Source: Aquisphaera giovannonii
GTDB taxonomy: Bacteria > Planctomycetota > Planctomycetia > Isosphaerales > Isosphaeraceae
Reading direction: 5' to 3'
DNA: 64,000 nucleotides
Assembly: GCF_008087625.1 (NCBI RefSeq)
Contig: NZ_CP042997.1
Coordinates: 2,108,001-2,172,000 of the forward strand
A model generated the notes under the pieces. The model saw nothing but the letters and a program-made list of their open reading frames with translations, was not told where the DNA came from and did no database searches. Both the position numbers and the translations under genes were made by a program. Shown here piece by piece: positions 24,500 through 33,833 of this stretch. Within the stretch, counting starts at the first letter, position 1, and each line of letters starts with the position of its first letter.

Positions 24500-26878
24500 T
24501 TATCGCTGGGCCTGCGGCCCAACGGCGAGGCCACCCTTCGCCGGGCTCCGCTGGGCCTCGGCGGAGAGGGCGTCCACCTCGGCCTTGAGCGCCTGGGCCT
24601 TCGCGGTGGCCGCGTCGAGCGGGGCCTTCTTCTCGGTGATCGACTTCTCGGCGGCGGCCTTCGCGGCCGTCGCTGTCTCCACGAACTTTTTCGCGGCGGC
24701 GAGGCCGGCGGCGGCGGTCTGGGCCGCGGTCCTCGCGTCGGCGAGGGCCTTCTCGGCGTCGGCCCTCTCCTGGCCGATCCGGGCGAGGGCCTGCTTCGCG
24801 GCCTGGGCCCCGAGCGTCGCGGCGCGGGTGCGGACCTGGGCCGGGGCGACGGCGGCCGGGGCGGCGGCCCTCGCGGCCGAGGCCCGGACGACGGCCGACT
24901 GGGTTTCCGCCTGGCGCGTGCCGGCCGCGGAGAGGGCAGAGATCAACTCCCCTGACCTAGCAGCGTGCTTGGTCAGCTCCGCACTGGCCTTCGCAGCCTC
25001 CTCGGGCGACTTCGCCGCCTTCAGCGCGGCGGCGGCGGCGGCGACGGCCGGGTCATGGGCCAGCTTGTCGGCCAGGGCCTTCTCGACGCCCGCCTTGCTC
25101 GCGGCGAGGGCGTCCGCGGCGGCCTTCTCCGCGGCCGCGGCGTCGGCGACGGCCTTCTCGGCCGCGGCCTGCTCGGCCTGGGCGCGGGCCAGGAGTTGGT
25201 CGGCGGCCTGCGAGGTCGCGGTGGCCTCGTTCCAGGCCGCGAGCTTCGCCTGGGCGGCCTGCTCGGGGGCCGCGACGGCCGCCTGCCGGCTGGCCGCGGA
25301 TTTCTCGAGGGCCGCGACATCCTGCTGCGCCTTGGCCAGGGCGACGGCGGCGGCGGTCACCGGGGCCTGGAGCGGCTCGAGCTGCTTCGCCAGCGAGTCG
25401 GCCTCGGCCTGGGTGACGGCGTAGGCCTTCTTCGCCAGGTCCAGGCGGACGGCCAGGGGCGCCGGGTTGATGGCCAGGTTGGCGAGCTTCTTGCCGTCCT
25501 TCGGATCGAGGACGCGGACCTCGCCCGAGAAGTCCGCGGCGATCACGCGGGAGTCGTCCTGGGTGAAGACGGCCTCCAGCGCCAGGTCGCCGAATGGGTC
25601 GAATTCCCGCTGCTTGTTGCCGTTGGCGTCCCAGACGCGGGCCCGCTGGTCGCGGCCGGTGGAGACGATCCGCCCATCCTTGGCGAACCGCACCGACGCC
25701 GCGCCGCCCCCGTGGGCCGCGATGGACTTGATCGGGTTGCCGTTCTCCATCTCCCAGAGCTTGACGGTGCCGTCCTCGCTCGACGACGCCAGGACGTTCG
25801 AGTCGAGCCGCCACGAGAGGTCCGTGATGGCCGCGGCGTGCCCGCGGAGGTCGAAGTACTCGCGGCCCGTCTGGGCCTCCCAGACCATCAGGCCGTTGTT
25901 CCGGTCCCCGGTCGCCAGGAGCACGCCGTCGGGGCTGAACTCGACCGCGGTGACCCACTCGGTGTGCTTCTTCATCTCGAAGAGCAGGTTGCCGTCGGCC
26001 GTGTTGTAGACGCGGACGATCTTGCTCGGCCCGCCCAGGGCCACCATGCCGTGGTCCGGGCTGATGTCGGCCGCGAGGACCGCATCATATTCCTTGCCCA
26101 CCTCGAACATCCGCTGGCCGGTCTTGACGTTGAAGGCGACGGCCAGCCCCGACTGCCCGCCCCGGCCGCCGCCGGCGAGAAGGAGGTCGCCGTTGCGGCT
26201 GAATCGCAGCGAGTGGATCGTCCCCTCGGGGAACGGCAGGACGCCGACGAGGTGAAAGTCCGTCGTGCGGTACAGGACGACCTGCTTGTGCCCGCCCAGG
26301 GCGACGAGGGTCGCCCACGGGCTGGAGGCCATCGCGACGACGGCCGCGGGGCGGGCCATCGGCATGAACGGCTCCGTGGGGACGTCCTTCGGCATCGCCG
26401 GCTCGCCGGCCGGCTTGCCGAGCGAGGAGGGGTCCAGCTTGAACTCCATCTTGGGCTTCGCCTTCACCGAGGCGACCGAGCCCGAGGCCTCGAGGGCCCC
26501 GCCGGCGATCCACTGGCGGATCAGGTCGATCTCGGCGTCGGGGATCTTGGAGGAGTTGGGCGGCATCTTCGGCTCCTCGGAGTGCGTGATCACGCCGAGG
26601 AGGCTCGAATTGTCCGGGTCGCCGGGCTCGACGACCTTGCCGGAGCCGCCGCCCTGCATCGCGGCGGAGTAGCTGTCCAGGTTCAGGCCCCCCTTGGCCT
26701 TGTCCGGGTTGTGGCAGGAGCCGCAGCGGCTGCGGAAGATGCCCGAGACCTGGTCCGCGTAGGTGACCTTCGGGGCCGCCTTGGCCTTGTCGTCGGCTCC
26801 CGCGACCGCGGAGGTCGTCGCACCGATCGCGGCCGTGAGGATCGCCGTCAGTCCCGCACCGATCAGCTTTCGTCGCAT
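24500..26878 (-). CDS. Exported c-type cytochrome domain + WD40 propeller + alanine-rich coiled coil
   Basis: A 792-residue exported protein with four parts. A signal peptide (LIGAGLTAILTAAIGATTSA) leads to a planctomycete-type cytochrome domain with one haem motif (RSRCGSCHNPDKAKGG, about residues 49-64) and MPPNSSKIPDAEIDLIRQW. WD40-like repeats of a beta-propeller follow (for example WVTAVEFSPDGVLLATGDRN and SSSEDGTVKLWEMENG). The last 280 residues are almost only Ala, Lys, Glu and Gln heptads, a long coiled coil. It is last in a four-gene minus-strand operon and would be periplasmic. The final 15 codons run into repeat-like DNA. The role may be electron transfer or surface assembly; neither is proven. 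Confidence 0.85.
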   Translation of the reverse strand: MRRKLIGAGLTAILTAAIGATTSAVAGADDKAKAAPKVTYADQVSGIFRSRCGSCHNPDKAKGGLNLDSYSAAMQGGGSGKVVEPGDPDNSSLLGVITHSEEPKMPPNSSKIPDAEIDLIRQWIAGGALEASGSVASVKAKPKMEFKLDPSSLGKPAGEPAMPKDVPTEPFMPMARPAAVVAMASSPWATLVALGGHKQVVLYRTTDFHLVGVLPFPEGTIHSLRFSRNGDLLLAGGGRGGQSGLAVAFNVKTGQRMFEVGKEYDAVLAADISPDHGMVALGGPSKIVRVYNTADGNLLFEMKKHTEWVTAVEFSPDGVLLATGDRNNGLMVWEAQTGREYFDLRGHAAAITDLSWRLDSNVLASSSEDGTVKLWEMENGNPIKSIAAHGGGAASVRFAKDGRIVSTGRDQRARVWDANGNKQREFDPFGDLALEAVFTQDDSRVIAADFSGEVRVLDPKDGKKLANLAINPAPLAVRLDLAKKAYAVTQAEADSLAKQLEPLQAPVTAAAVALAKAQQDVAALEKSAASRQAAVAAPEQAAQAKLAAWNEATATSQAADQLLARAQAEQAAAEKAVADAAAAEKAAADALAASKAGVEKALADKLAHDPAVAAAAAALKAAKSPEEAAKASAELTKHAARSGELISALSAAGTRQAETQSAVVRASAARAAAPAAVAPAQVRTRAATLGAQAAKQALARIGQERADAEKALADARTAAQTAAAGLAAAKKFVETATAAKAAAEKSITEKKAPLDAATAKAQALKAEVDALSAEAQRSPAKGGLAVGPQAQR

Positions 26879-26964
26879 GGGTCGTCTCGTCGCCGGGGAA
26901 GGGGACCGGCGAGGGGCGCGGCCGAGGAGATCCGGCCGGGCCGCCCCTCGCGGCGGGGGGCTCG

Positions 26965-29487
26965 TCAATGGTTGAAGAGGAACTCGCGGCTGTTCAGCAG
27001 CGCCCAGAACGTGTCCTCGAGCGCCTGCTTCTGGTTGGGGCCGGCGGCGAGGGCCGGGGACAGCTTGTCGAGCTCCTCCTTCGACGGCAGCCGGCAAAGG
27101 CTGCGGAGGTACAGGTCCTTCAGGCTGTCCTGGGGCGACTTCTTCTCGGCCAGCAGCCGGGTGATCACGCCGCCCTGCTTGATCTTGGCGTTCACCGTGT
27201 CGCCGTTGATGAGGTGGAGGGCCTGGGACAGGGTCGGCTCCATCTTCACCTCGCACGAGCAGGGCGTCTCGCGGGTGGCCCGGCCGAACGTCGTGAGGAA
27301 GTACGTCGAGCTCTGGCCGTCGGCGATCTGCACGGCGCGGGCGCCCACGGGGAGGCCCTGGAACTTGTCCTTCGTCTCGGTCACCGCGCTGATGGTGTCG
27401 AGCAGGTTCTCGGCCTTGATCCGCCGGACCAGGGCGTGGGCGAAGTTGCGGTCGTCCTGGGCGTTGCTCTCGTTGCGCTGGGTGGCCCGCTGGTAGGCCC
27501 TCGAGTTGCAGATGTCGCGGACGAGCGCCTTCAGGTCGTACTTGGTGTCGGTGAAGTGCCTGCCCAGGGCCTCGAGCAGCTCGGGGTTGGTGGCCGGGTT
27601 GCTCACCCGGAAGTCGTCCACCGGCTCCACGATGCCGACGCCCATGAAGTGGGCCCACACTCGGTTGGCGAACGACGCGGCGAACCAGGGATTCTGGGGC
27701 GAGGCCAGCCACTTCGCCAGGACGACCCGACGGTCCTTGCCGGCGACGTCGGGCGTCTCGCCGCCCAGGAACTTGGGCGCCATCACGCGGCCGCCGACGG
27801 GGTGGTTCACCTCGCCGCCGCCCGAGTTGAAGATGATCAGCTCGCGGTAATCCTCGCCCTGCTTGCGGCCGATCTGCGAGAAGAACGCCGCGAAGCTGTA
27901 GTAGTCGTCCTGCGTCCAGCGGTCGAATGGGTGGTTGTGGCACTGGGCGCACTGGATCCGCATCCCCATGAAGACCTGGGCCACGCTCTCGGTCAGGGGG
28001 AGGGTCTCGGTGGTGGTCTGGTAGAAGTTGGTGGCCGCGTTCTTGAACGTGCCGCCGCTGGCCCCGAGCAGCTCCTGGACCATCTGGTCCATGGGCATGT
28101 TCTTGGAGACCCGCTCGACGAGCCAGTTGTAGTAGAGGAACATCGACTTGTAGCTGACCGTGATGGTCGATCGGATCTGGAGGAGCTCGGCCCACTTGTT
28201 CACCCAGATCTCCGAGAACTCCTTCCGCTCGAGGAGCTCGTCGATCAGCTTCGCCCGCTTGTTCGGGTCCTTCGAGGCCATGAACCGGCTGTACTCGTCG
28301 ACGGTCGGCGTCAGGCCGACGATGTCGAGCGTCACGCGGCGGAGGAAGGTGGCGTCGTCGCAGAGGTCGGAGGGCGCGATCCGCAGCTTGCGGAGCTTGT
28401 CGGCGACGAGCTTGTCGATGTAGTTCGCCTCCGGCTCCTTCGGGTACTCGAACTTCAGCCCCTTCGGCAGGACGATGAACTGCGAGCCGACGGTGAAGGT
28501 CTCGAACCGGGCCATGACGAACGCCTCGCCGCGGTCCCCCGCGGTGACGAGGCCATCGGGGCTGACGGCGGCGGAGGACTCGTTGTTCGTCAGGAAGACG
28601 GCCAGGCGCGTCACGTCGCGGTCGGTGCCGTCGGAGTAGCGGGCCCTCGCGGTCATCTGCTGGGTCGCCCCCTTGCCGTCCAGGACGCCCGATGACGGGT
28701 AGATGTCCAGGCCGACGACCTTGGGCAGCTTGCCGACGTCGTCGTTGGGCGCTCCCGCCTCGATCCACTCGAGGAGCGTCCCGTACAGCTCGCCGTTCGG
28801 CTCGATCTTCTTGCCGCCGGTGTGCTGCACGGCGCCGGTGGCCTTCTCCAGGAGGGTGCTGTCCGACGGGACGGCCAGGTTGATCCGCCGCCCGACCTGC
28901 TCGCGGGTCAGCCGGTGGTAGTCGCCGGCGGGGTCGAAGCCGAAGAGGGAGATCCGGAATCCGTCCTTGCCCCTCGCCGCGCCGTGGCAGCTGCCGGTGT
29001 TGCAGCCGGCCCGCATGAAGACCGGCATCACGTCGAGCCGGAAGCTGAGCGGATTCCGGGCCTTCGCCAGGGCGACCTTGACCGGGATCGAGGCGTGCCT
29101 GTCCCCGAACGAGATGGCCAGCGTCGTCTCGCCGTCGGCCGCGGGGGCGAACGTCGCCCCGTCGCGGACCAGGAGCGAAGGGTTGGCCGGGGCGATCGTC
29201 GCCTCGCGGGTCACGTCGCGGGTGATCCCGTCCGCATAGGCCGCCTGGACGACGATCGACTGCCGGTCGCGCGAGGTCGTCAGGTTGATGGCGTCCGGAT
29301 AGACGCGGAGCGACGCGAGGCCCGCGGTCGGCGACCTCTCCGGGGCGGGGGCGAACGCGGGGGCGGGGATGTCCGCCGGCGCCCCGGCGGGCTTCGGGCC
29401 CGCCGCGGAGGCCGCCCCGAGCGGGCACGCCAGGCTGAGGCAGGCCGCGGCGAGCAGGCCGGCGATCGGCATTCTGATCTGGGTCAT
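26965..29487 (-). CDS. DUF1549/DUF1553-domain exported protein with haem-type motifs and Ig-like domains
   Basis: An 840-residue exported protein typical of planctomycetes. A signal peptide (MPIAGLLAAACLSLACPL) is followed by a BIG2-type Ig-like domain (LRVYPDAINLTTSRDRQS). Next come a cysteine-histidine motif (AGCNTGSCHGAARGKDG, about residue 170), a second Ig-like domain (GLDIYPSSGVLDGKG), DUF1549 (YIDKLVADKLRKL onward) and DUF1553. A CAQCHNHPFDRW motif lies inside DUF1549. The start at 29487 has GAGGAAG in front. Such proteins are encoded next to DUF1501 proteins, as here. They are thought to act in the periplasm or at the surface; no reaction is established. The next gene downstream, 24500-26878, carries the matching cytochrome/WD40 protein. 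Confidence 0.9.
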   Translation of the reverse strand: MTQIRMPIAGLLAAACLSLACPLGAASAAGPKPAGAPADIPAPAFAPAPERSPTAGLASLRVYPDAINLTTSRDRQSIVVQAAYADGITRDVTREATIAPANPSLLVRDGATFAPAADGETTLAISFGDRHASIPVKVALAKARNPLSFRLDVMPVFMRAGCNTGSCHGAARGKDGFRISLFGFDPAGDYHRLTREQVGRRINLAVPSDSTLLEKATGAVQHTGGKKIEPNGELYGTLLEWIEAGAPNDDVGKLPKVVGLDIYPSSGVLDGKGATQQMTARARYSDGTDRDVTRLAVFLTNNESSAAVSPDGLVTAGDRGEAFVMARFETFTVGSQFIVLPKGLKFEYPKEPEANYIDKLVADKLRKLRIAPSDLCDDATFLRRVTLDIVGLTPTVDEYSRFMASKDPNKRAKLIDELLERKEFSEIWVNKWAELLQIRSTITVSYKSMFLYYNWLVERVSKNMPMDQMVQELLGASGGTFKNAATNFYQTTTETLPLTESVAQVFMGMRIQCAQCHNHPFDRWTQDDYYSFAAFFSQIGRKQGEDYRELIIFNSGGGEVNHPVGGRVMAPKFLGGETPDVAGKDRRVVLAKWLASPQNPWFAASFANRVWAHFMGVGIVEPVDDFRVSNPATNPELLEALGRHFTDTKYDLKALVRDICNSRAYQRATQRNESNAQDDRNFAHALVRRIKAENLLDTISAVTETKDKFQGLPVGARAVQIADGQSSTYFLTTFGRATRETPCSCEVKMEPTLSQALHLINGDTVNAKIKQGGVITRLLAEKKSPQDSLKDLYLRSLCRLPSKEELDKLSPALAAGPNQKQALEDTFWALLNSREFLFNH

Positions 29488-29549
29488 GCGTTCTTCCTCG
29501 TGTCGTGGGTGGGTCGGCGGCGAGCGGCCCCGGCGAGGGCGGCCGCGGC

Positions 29550-32018
29550 TCACTTGCCGCCGGCGCCGGCGAGCTTCTGCTTGGACTCCAGTCGCAGCTT
29601 CTCGAGTCGGCTCAGGGGCTTGGCCGCGGCGGCGGCCGGCGGCGGCTGGGGGGGGGCGGCGGCCACCGCGGGCGCCGGGGCGGCCGGCTTCGGGGGCAGC
29701 GGGACGTCGATCCGCAGCGCGCCGGTGCCGATGTTGTGGACGATCGGCTCGCCGTTCAGGGTGACGACGACCTGGCAGAAGAGGCTGGCGTGGTTGCCCG
29801 CCGGGGAGGCCTTGTCCGTCTTCAGGCGGAAGACCAGGTCCTTCGAGTCCTTGGTGATCGTCTTCGCGTCGGTGGTCACCTTGTTGGGCAGGCCCAGGAG
29901 CGTGACCGAGGCCTCGCCGGGGAAGTCCGCGAGCTTGGCGACCTTGACCGCCATGTCCGCCTCCTTCCCCTGCTCGACGCTGGCGGCCTGGAACTCGAGC
30001 CCCACGTACGGCGAGGCGACGGTCAGGTTGGCGAGCTGGGACGAGACGCGGATGGGGCCGCTGGCCACGCCCGAATCGCCCTGGACCAGGATCTTCCAGG
30101 TCCGCAGCTCCGCGCCGCCGTCGGCGTTGAGCGGGATGACGGCCTCATCCTTCCCCTCGGGGATGACGATGCCGCCGCCCGAGCCGACGCCGGGCGGGTT
30201 CCAGGGGAGGTAGACCGAGATCGGCGCCTTGAAGCCGGGCTTGCGCGTGGCCTTGATCCTGAGCCCCATCGACCCGTTGCGGACGAGCGGGACCTTCGGC
30301 TCGATGACCTCGATCGAATAGGGGCATTCCTCGGTGACGTTCACCGACAGGCTGGGCACCGTCCGCGACCAGACGATCACGTTGTTCTGGCCGAGCACCG
30401 GCGCCGCCTGCGACCCGAACGTCGACGGGACCTTCGTCTTCCCGTCGGCCGGCATGCCGTCCACGGAGGCGAGCGACCCGCCGAGCGGCGCGTCGGCCTT
30501 CGCGGTGAACAGGATGGGGACGACAGCCTGGCTGGCCGCCAGGACGGGCGCCTCCACGCTCACGCCGGGCGGCAGGTCGCGGATCGCCAGCGCGAGGTCG
30601 CCGCCGAGGTCCGCCCGGCTGCCGATCAGCAGCATCCCCTGGCGATTGCCGCGGGGCACGGCGGCCGCCATCGGGCCGGTGCCGAGGGTGACGTACTCGA
30701 CGTTCGTGGACATGGCCACCTTCGGCTCGACGGGGGTCACCTCGACCCGGTAGACGTAGTCCGGGCCCCCCTTCTTGAGCTGGTCCTGGATCGAGAACCA
30801 GTATTCCGCGTCCTCCGGGCAGGTGAACCGGAAGAAGCTGTCGGGCGCCAGGGCGTCGTCGTCCCCGACGGCCGCCCCCGCCCCCTTCTTGCCCAGGTAC
30901 ATGACCGAATCCAGGGGCGAGCGGAGCTGGCGCCCGAAGAGGCGGAAGTCGTACGTCTGCCCCTTCTTCCCCTTGAACGCGAAGTGGTCGACGTCGCCGG
31001 GCTTCTCGATGATCCCGTTGGCGGCGACCGGCGGCGTGATCGGGGTGGCCTTATCCTGGCCGTCGTTGGGCTCGGCCTCGATCGCGTTGGCGAGCGGGCT
31101 CAGCCGGAAGAGGTTCGGGTAGGGGGAGATCCCCTTGGCGTCCTGGCGGGTTAGGCCGAAGTTGGCCACCGGGGAGGCCGGCAGCGTCACCTCGCTCGTC
31201 GCCTCGCCTGCGGGGTCGCCGATCCATCGGACCGTGACCTTCTCGCCGAGCTTCCCGCCGGGGGGGAAGACCGCGGTGCAGCGGGGGAAGTTGCCGACGT
31301 GCAGGCGGTAGAGGCAGCTGTCATTGCCGGCGTAGGCGCTCTCGCGGACCTGGACGATGTACTTGCCGTCCTCGGGGACCAGGATCGAGGCGAAGCCGTC
31401 CTGCCAGGTCAGGGCCGGATCGTCGCTGGAGGCGAGCTCGAACCGCTTCGCGTTGAGGATCGCGACGTACGGGTCGAACGTCGTGATCCCCAGCCGCAGG
31501 CCCTCGACCTCGGCCGAGAGCCGGTCCCCCTTCTTGGCCTCGACGACGTAGTAGTCCACGTCCTCGTTGCCGGCGACGCCGCTGACGGTCGTGTTCAGCG
31601 CGATCGGCTGGGGCTTGTCGAAGTCGTTGTTGGGCTCGGCCTCGGCCGCCTCCTTCAGCGCCCCGACGCTGAACGTCCGGAGCTCGCTGATGCCAGTGGC
31701 CGTCCGGAGCCGCAGGTCGTGGAGGCCGACGGCCGCGTCGGGGGCGATCTTCAGCCGGGCCTTCACGGAGTTGTCGTCCAGCTTGGTGATCGACAGCACG
31801 GAGATGCCGGGCTGATACCAGATGATCTCCTTGGCGTCGCCGAGGCGGGCGCCGGAGAGGGTGACGTCGAGCTCCGTCCCGCGCTGGCCGCCCGTCGGCC
31901 GCAGGGCGGACAGGGCCGGCCAGGCGGCCCGGGCGGTGGGGACCGCCAGGGCGAGCACCGCGGCCAGGGCGAGGAGCGCGGGGGCGAATCTGCGGGGGGG
32001 CGGGGTGTGGCGAAGCAT
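29550..32018 (-). CDS. Exported protein with TIG-like and pre-peptidase C-terminal (PPC) domains
   Basis: An 822-residue exported protein. The signal peptide PALLALAAVLALAVPTARA is followed by an IPT/TIG-like Ig domain (ALRPTGGQRGTELDVTLSG). At least two PPC domains follow, each opening with the signature E-x-E-P-N-[ND]: EAEPNNDFDKPQPI (about residue 131) and EAEPNDGQDKATPI, and each containing DVDYY or DVDHF. The C-terminal part is further beta-sandwich material ending in a Pro/Ala linker and a basic tail. PPC domains bind carbohydrate or act as secretion modules. There is no catalytic domain. It lies between the DUF1501 gene and the DUF1549/DUF1553 gene, with gaps of 62 and 88 bp, in one operon. 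Confidence 0.85.
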   Translation of the reverse strand: MLRHTPPPRRFAPALLALAAVLALAVPTARAAWPALSALRPTGGQRGTELDVTLSGARLGDAKEIIWYQPGISVLSITKLDDNSVKARLKIAPDAAVGLHDLRLRTATGISELRTFSVGALKEAAEAEPNNDFDKPQPIALNTTVSGVAGNEDVDYYVVEAKKGDRLSAEVEGLRLGITTFDPYVAILNAKRFELASSDDPALTWQDGFASILVPEDGKYIVQVRESAYAGNDSCLYRLHVGNFPRCTAVFPPGGKLGEKVTVRWIGDPAGEATSEVTLPASPVANFGLTRQDAKGISPYPNLFRLSPLANAIEAEPNDGQDKATPITPPVAANGIIEKPGDVDHFAFKGKKGQTYDFRLFGRQLRSPLDSVMYLGKKGAGAAVGDDDALAPDSFFRFTCPEDAEYWFSIQDQLKKGGPDYVYRVEVTPVEPKVAMSTNVEYVTLGTGPMAAAVPRGNRQGMLLIGSRADLGGDLALAIRDLPPGVSVEAPVLAASQAVVPILFTAKADAPLGGSLASVDGMPADGKTKVPSTFGSQAAPVLGQNNVIVWSRTVPSLSVNVTEECPYSIEVIEPKVPLVRNGSMGLRIKATRKPGFKAPISVYLPWNPPGVGSGGGIVIPEGKDEAVIPLNADGGAELRTWKILVQGDSGVASGPIRVSSQLANLTVASPYVGLEFQAASVEQGKEADMAVKVAKLADFPGEASVTLLGLPNKVTTDAKTITKDSKDLVFRLKTDKASPAGNHASLFCQVVVTLNGEPIVHNIGTGALRIDVPLPPKPAAPAPAVAAAPPQPPPAAAAAKPLSRLEKLRLESKQKLAGAGGK

Positions 32019-32106
32019 GGTGGGATCTCGGCGGTGGGGATGCGGGCGGCGCAGCTCTCCTGTCCTCCCTGTCCTTCGTCTCCTCGAGCGGGCGGCCGGG
32101 CCGCCC

Positions 32107-33414
32107 TCAGGCGAGCAACTCCTTGACGACCTTGCCGCCGTCGACGATCTCGATCGGCCGATTGCCTGGGGCCATCAGCTCCTTGTCGGCGACGATGCCG
32201 AGGAGGTTGTAGACGGTCGTGGCCAGGTCCTCCGGGCCGATCGGGTCCTTGTCGGGCTCGCTCGCGGTCGAGTTCGAAGCCCCGTGGATGTACCCCTTCT
32301 TGATTCCCCCGCCGGCGAGGGCGACGCTGAAGACCTTCGGCCAGTGGTCGCGGCCGGCGTCCTTGTTCACCTTCGGGGTCCGGCCGAACTCGCTGGAGAC
32401 CATGACGAGCGTGCGGTCGAGCAGGCCGTTGCGCTCCAGGTCGCGGATCAGGGCGGCGTACGCCTGGTCGAACGCCGGGAGCTGGCCCTTCATGCCCGCC
32501 ACGATCCCGGTGTGCAGGTCCCACGAGCCGTATTCGACGGTCACCATTCGGACGCCCGCGGCGACGAGCCGACGCGCCATCAGGAATCGCTGGCCGGCGG
32601 CGTTGCGGCCGTACTCGTCGCGGACCTTCGCCGGCTCGGCGGCGATGTTGAACGCCTCGCGGGCCTTCTGGGAGCTGATCAGGCTATACGCCCGGTCGTA
32701 GAACGTGTCCATCGCCGCGATGTTGTCGCTCTTCTCCTTGCGGGCGAAGTGCTCGTTCACCGCGTCGAGGGCGCGCCGGCGGGTGCTGAACCGGTCCTCC
32801 TTCACGTCGCCGGGCAGGTTCAGGTCCTGCACCCGGAAGCCGGCGTCGGCCGGGTCGGCGCCCAGGCTGAACGGCGAGAAGGAGGAGCTCAGGTAGCCGG
32901 TGCCGGCGTAGACGTTCGGCTGCCGGGGGACGCAAACGTAGGGCGGCAGGTTGTTCCTCGGCCCGTACTCGTGGGAGATGACGCTCCCCAGGCTCGGGTA
33001 CTGCAGCGCCGGGCTGGGCCGGTAGCCCGTGAACATGTTGTGCGTGCCGCGCTCGTGGGCCGCCTCGCCGTGCGTCATCGAGCGGATGATCGTCAGCTTG
33101 TCGGCGACCTGGGCCGTCTGCGGCAGGCTCTCGCTGAACCGCTCCCCGTCGATCTTCGTCGGGATCGAGCCCATGTCGCCGCGGTACTCGACCGGCGCGA
33201 ACGGCTTGGGGTCGAACGTTTCCTGATGCGAGATCCCGCCCGGCAGGAAGATGTGGATGACCGAGTCCGCCTTGGCCGGGATCGGCGCGTAGCTTTTCAG
33301 GTCGGCCCGGGCCTGGATGCGGAGCAGGTCCGCCAGTGTCAGGCTCCCCAGCCCGATCGAGCCGACGGTGAGGAAGCCGCGGCGGGACAACGTCTGTCGG
33401 GGTGGCGTCGGCAT
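32107..33414 (-). CDS. Tat-exported DUF1501-domain protein
   Basis: A 435-residue DUF1501 protein, related to the alkaline-phosphatase/sulfatase fold. A Tat signal (LSRRGFLTVGSIGLGSL, residues 8-24) begins the protein; GGAGA lies nine bases before the start at 33414. Family hallmarks are the early FLPGGISHQETFDPK, the mid-protein MTHGEAAHERGTHNMFTG, and the late SSEFGRTPKVNKDAGRDHW. The catalytic nucleophile of true sulfatases is not evident, and function is not established. It is the first gene of the operon that continues with PPC, DUF1549/DUF1553 and cytochrome-WD40 proteins, an arrangement repeated many times in planctomycete genomes. Confidence 0.9.
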   Translation of the reverse strand: MPTPPRQTLSRRGFLTVGSIGLGSLTLADLLRIQARADLKSYAPIPAKADSVIHIFLPGGISHQETFDPKPFAPVEYRGDMGSIPTKIDGERFSESLPQTAQVADKLTIIRSMTHGEAAHERGTHNMFTGYRPSPALQYPSLGSVISHEYGPRNNLPPYVCVPRQPNVYAGTGYLSSSFSPFSLGADPADAGFRVQDLNLPGDVKEDRFSTRRRALDAVNEHFARKEKSDNIAAMDTFYDRAYSLISSQKAREAFNIAAEPAKVRDEYGRNAAGQRFLMARRLVAAGVRMVTVEYGSWDLHTGIVAGMKGQLPAFDQAYAALIRDLERNGLLDRTLVMVSSEFGRTPKVNKDAGRDHWPKVFSVALAGGGIKKGYIHGASNSTASEPDKDPIGPEDLATTVYNLLGIVADKELMAPGNRPIEIVDGGKVVKELLA

Positions 33415-33833
33415 TGGGGGGCTCTCCTCAGGAGGAGCGAAACTGGAGGGATTCGTACCGATGCGGGCGAATCGGCGGAAGGAACGTGCTGTCGCGATGC
33501 ACGGGCGGGTGGAGAACCAGATGCAGGCTGACAGCAGTCTAGCAGACGAATGCGGGATCCGGAAGCCGCCGTCCCCCTCGCCTCCTGGCCGGGCGTGAAC
33601 CAACGCAAGCGAATCAATTTCATCAACTTGCGTCAAATCGTCGCGGAGGCCGAAGGGGAGTGGCTCCGGAAATTCCAAGGAATGTCAAACACAGATCCAT
33701 CGCCCAGTATGTACGTGAGGTGACCGTGGGAGCGTTGGCGCGCCGTTTCAAGAACGGAAGGAATGTGGAGGGAACGCGACGACGCCCCCGGCCGGCGGGC
33801 CGTGAAGACATGGGGCCTCGGGGGCAGCCGCCC
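33415..33833. other. 419-bp non-coding region upstream of the DUF1501 operon
   Basis: The stretch lies before the DUF1501 start and after the convergent end of the PF10091 gene, and should hold the promoter of the four-gene operon. A less GC-rich patch at about 33605-33640 reads TTGACG, then AAGTTGATGAAATTGATTCG, on the reverse strand. TTGACG is a good -35 match, but no good -10 follows at 16-18 bp. No ORF in this stretch has family-like content. Confidence 0.35.

Noticed and set aside
26879-29428. Extension of the cytochrome-WD40 frame upstream to 29428 (a 1642-codon reading)
   Set aside because: The extra 850 codons overlap the DUF1549/DUF1553 gene in another frame and are low-complexity; a signal peptide begins at 26878.
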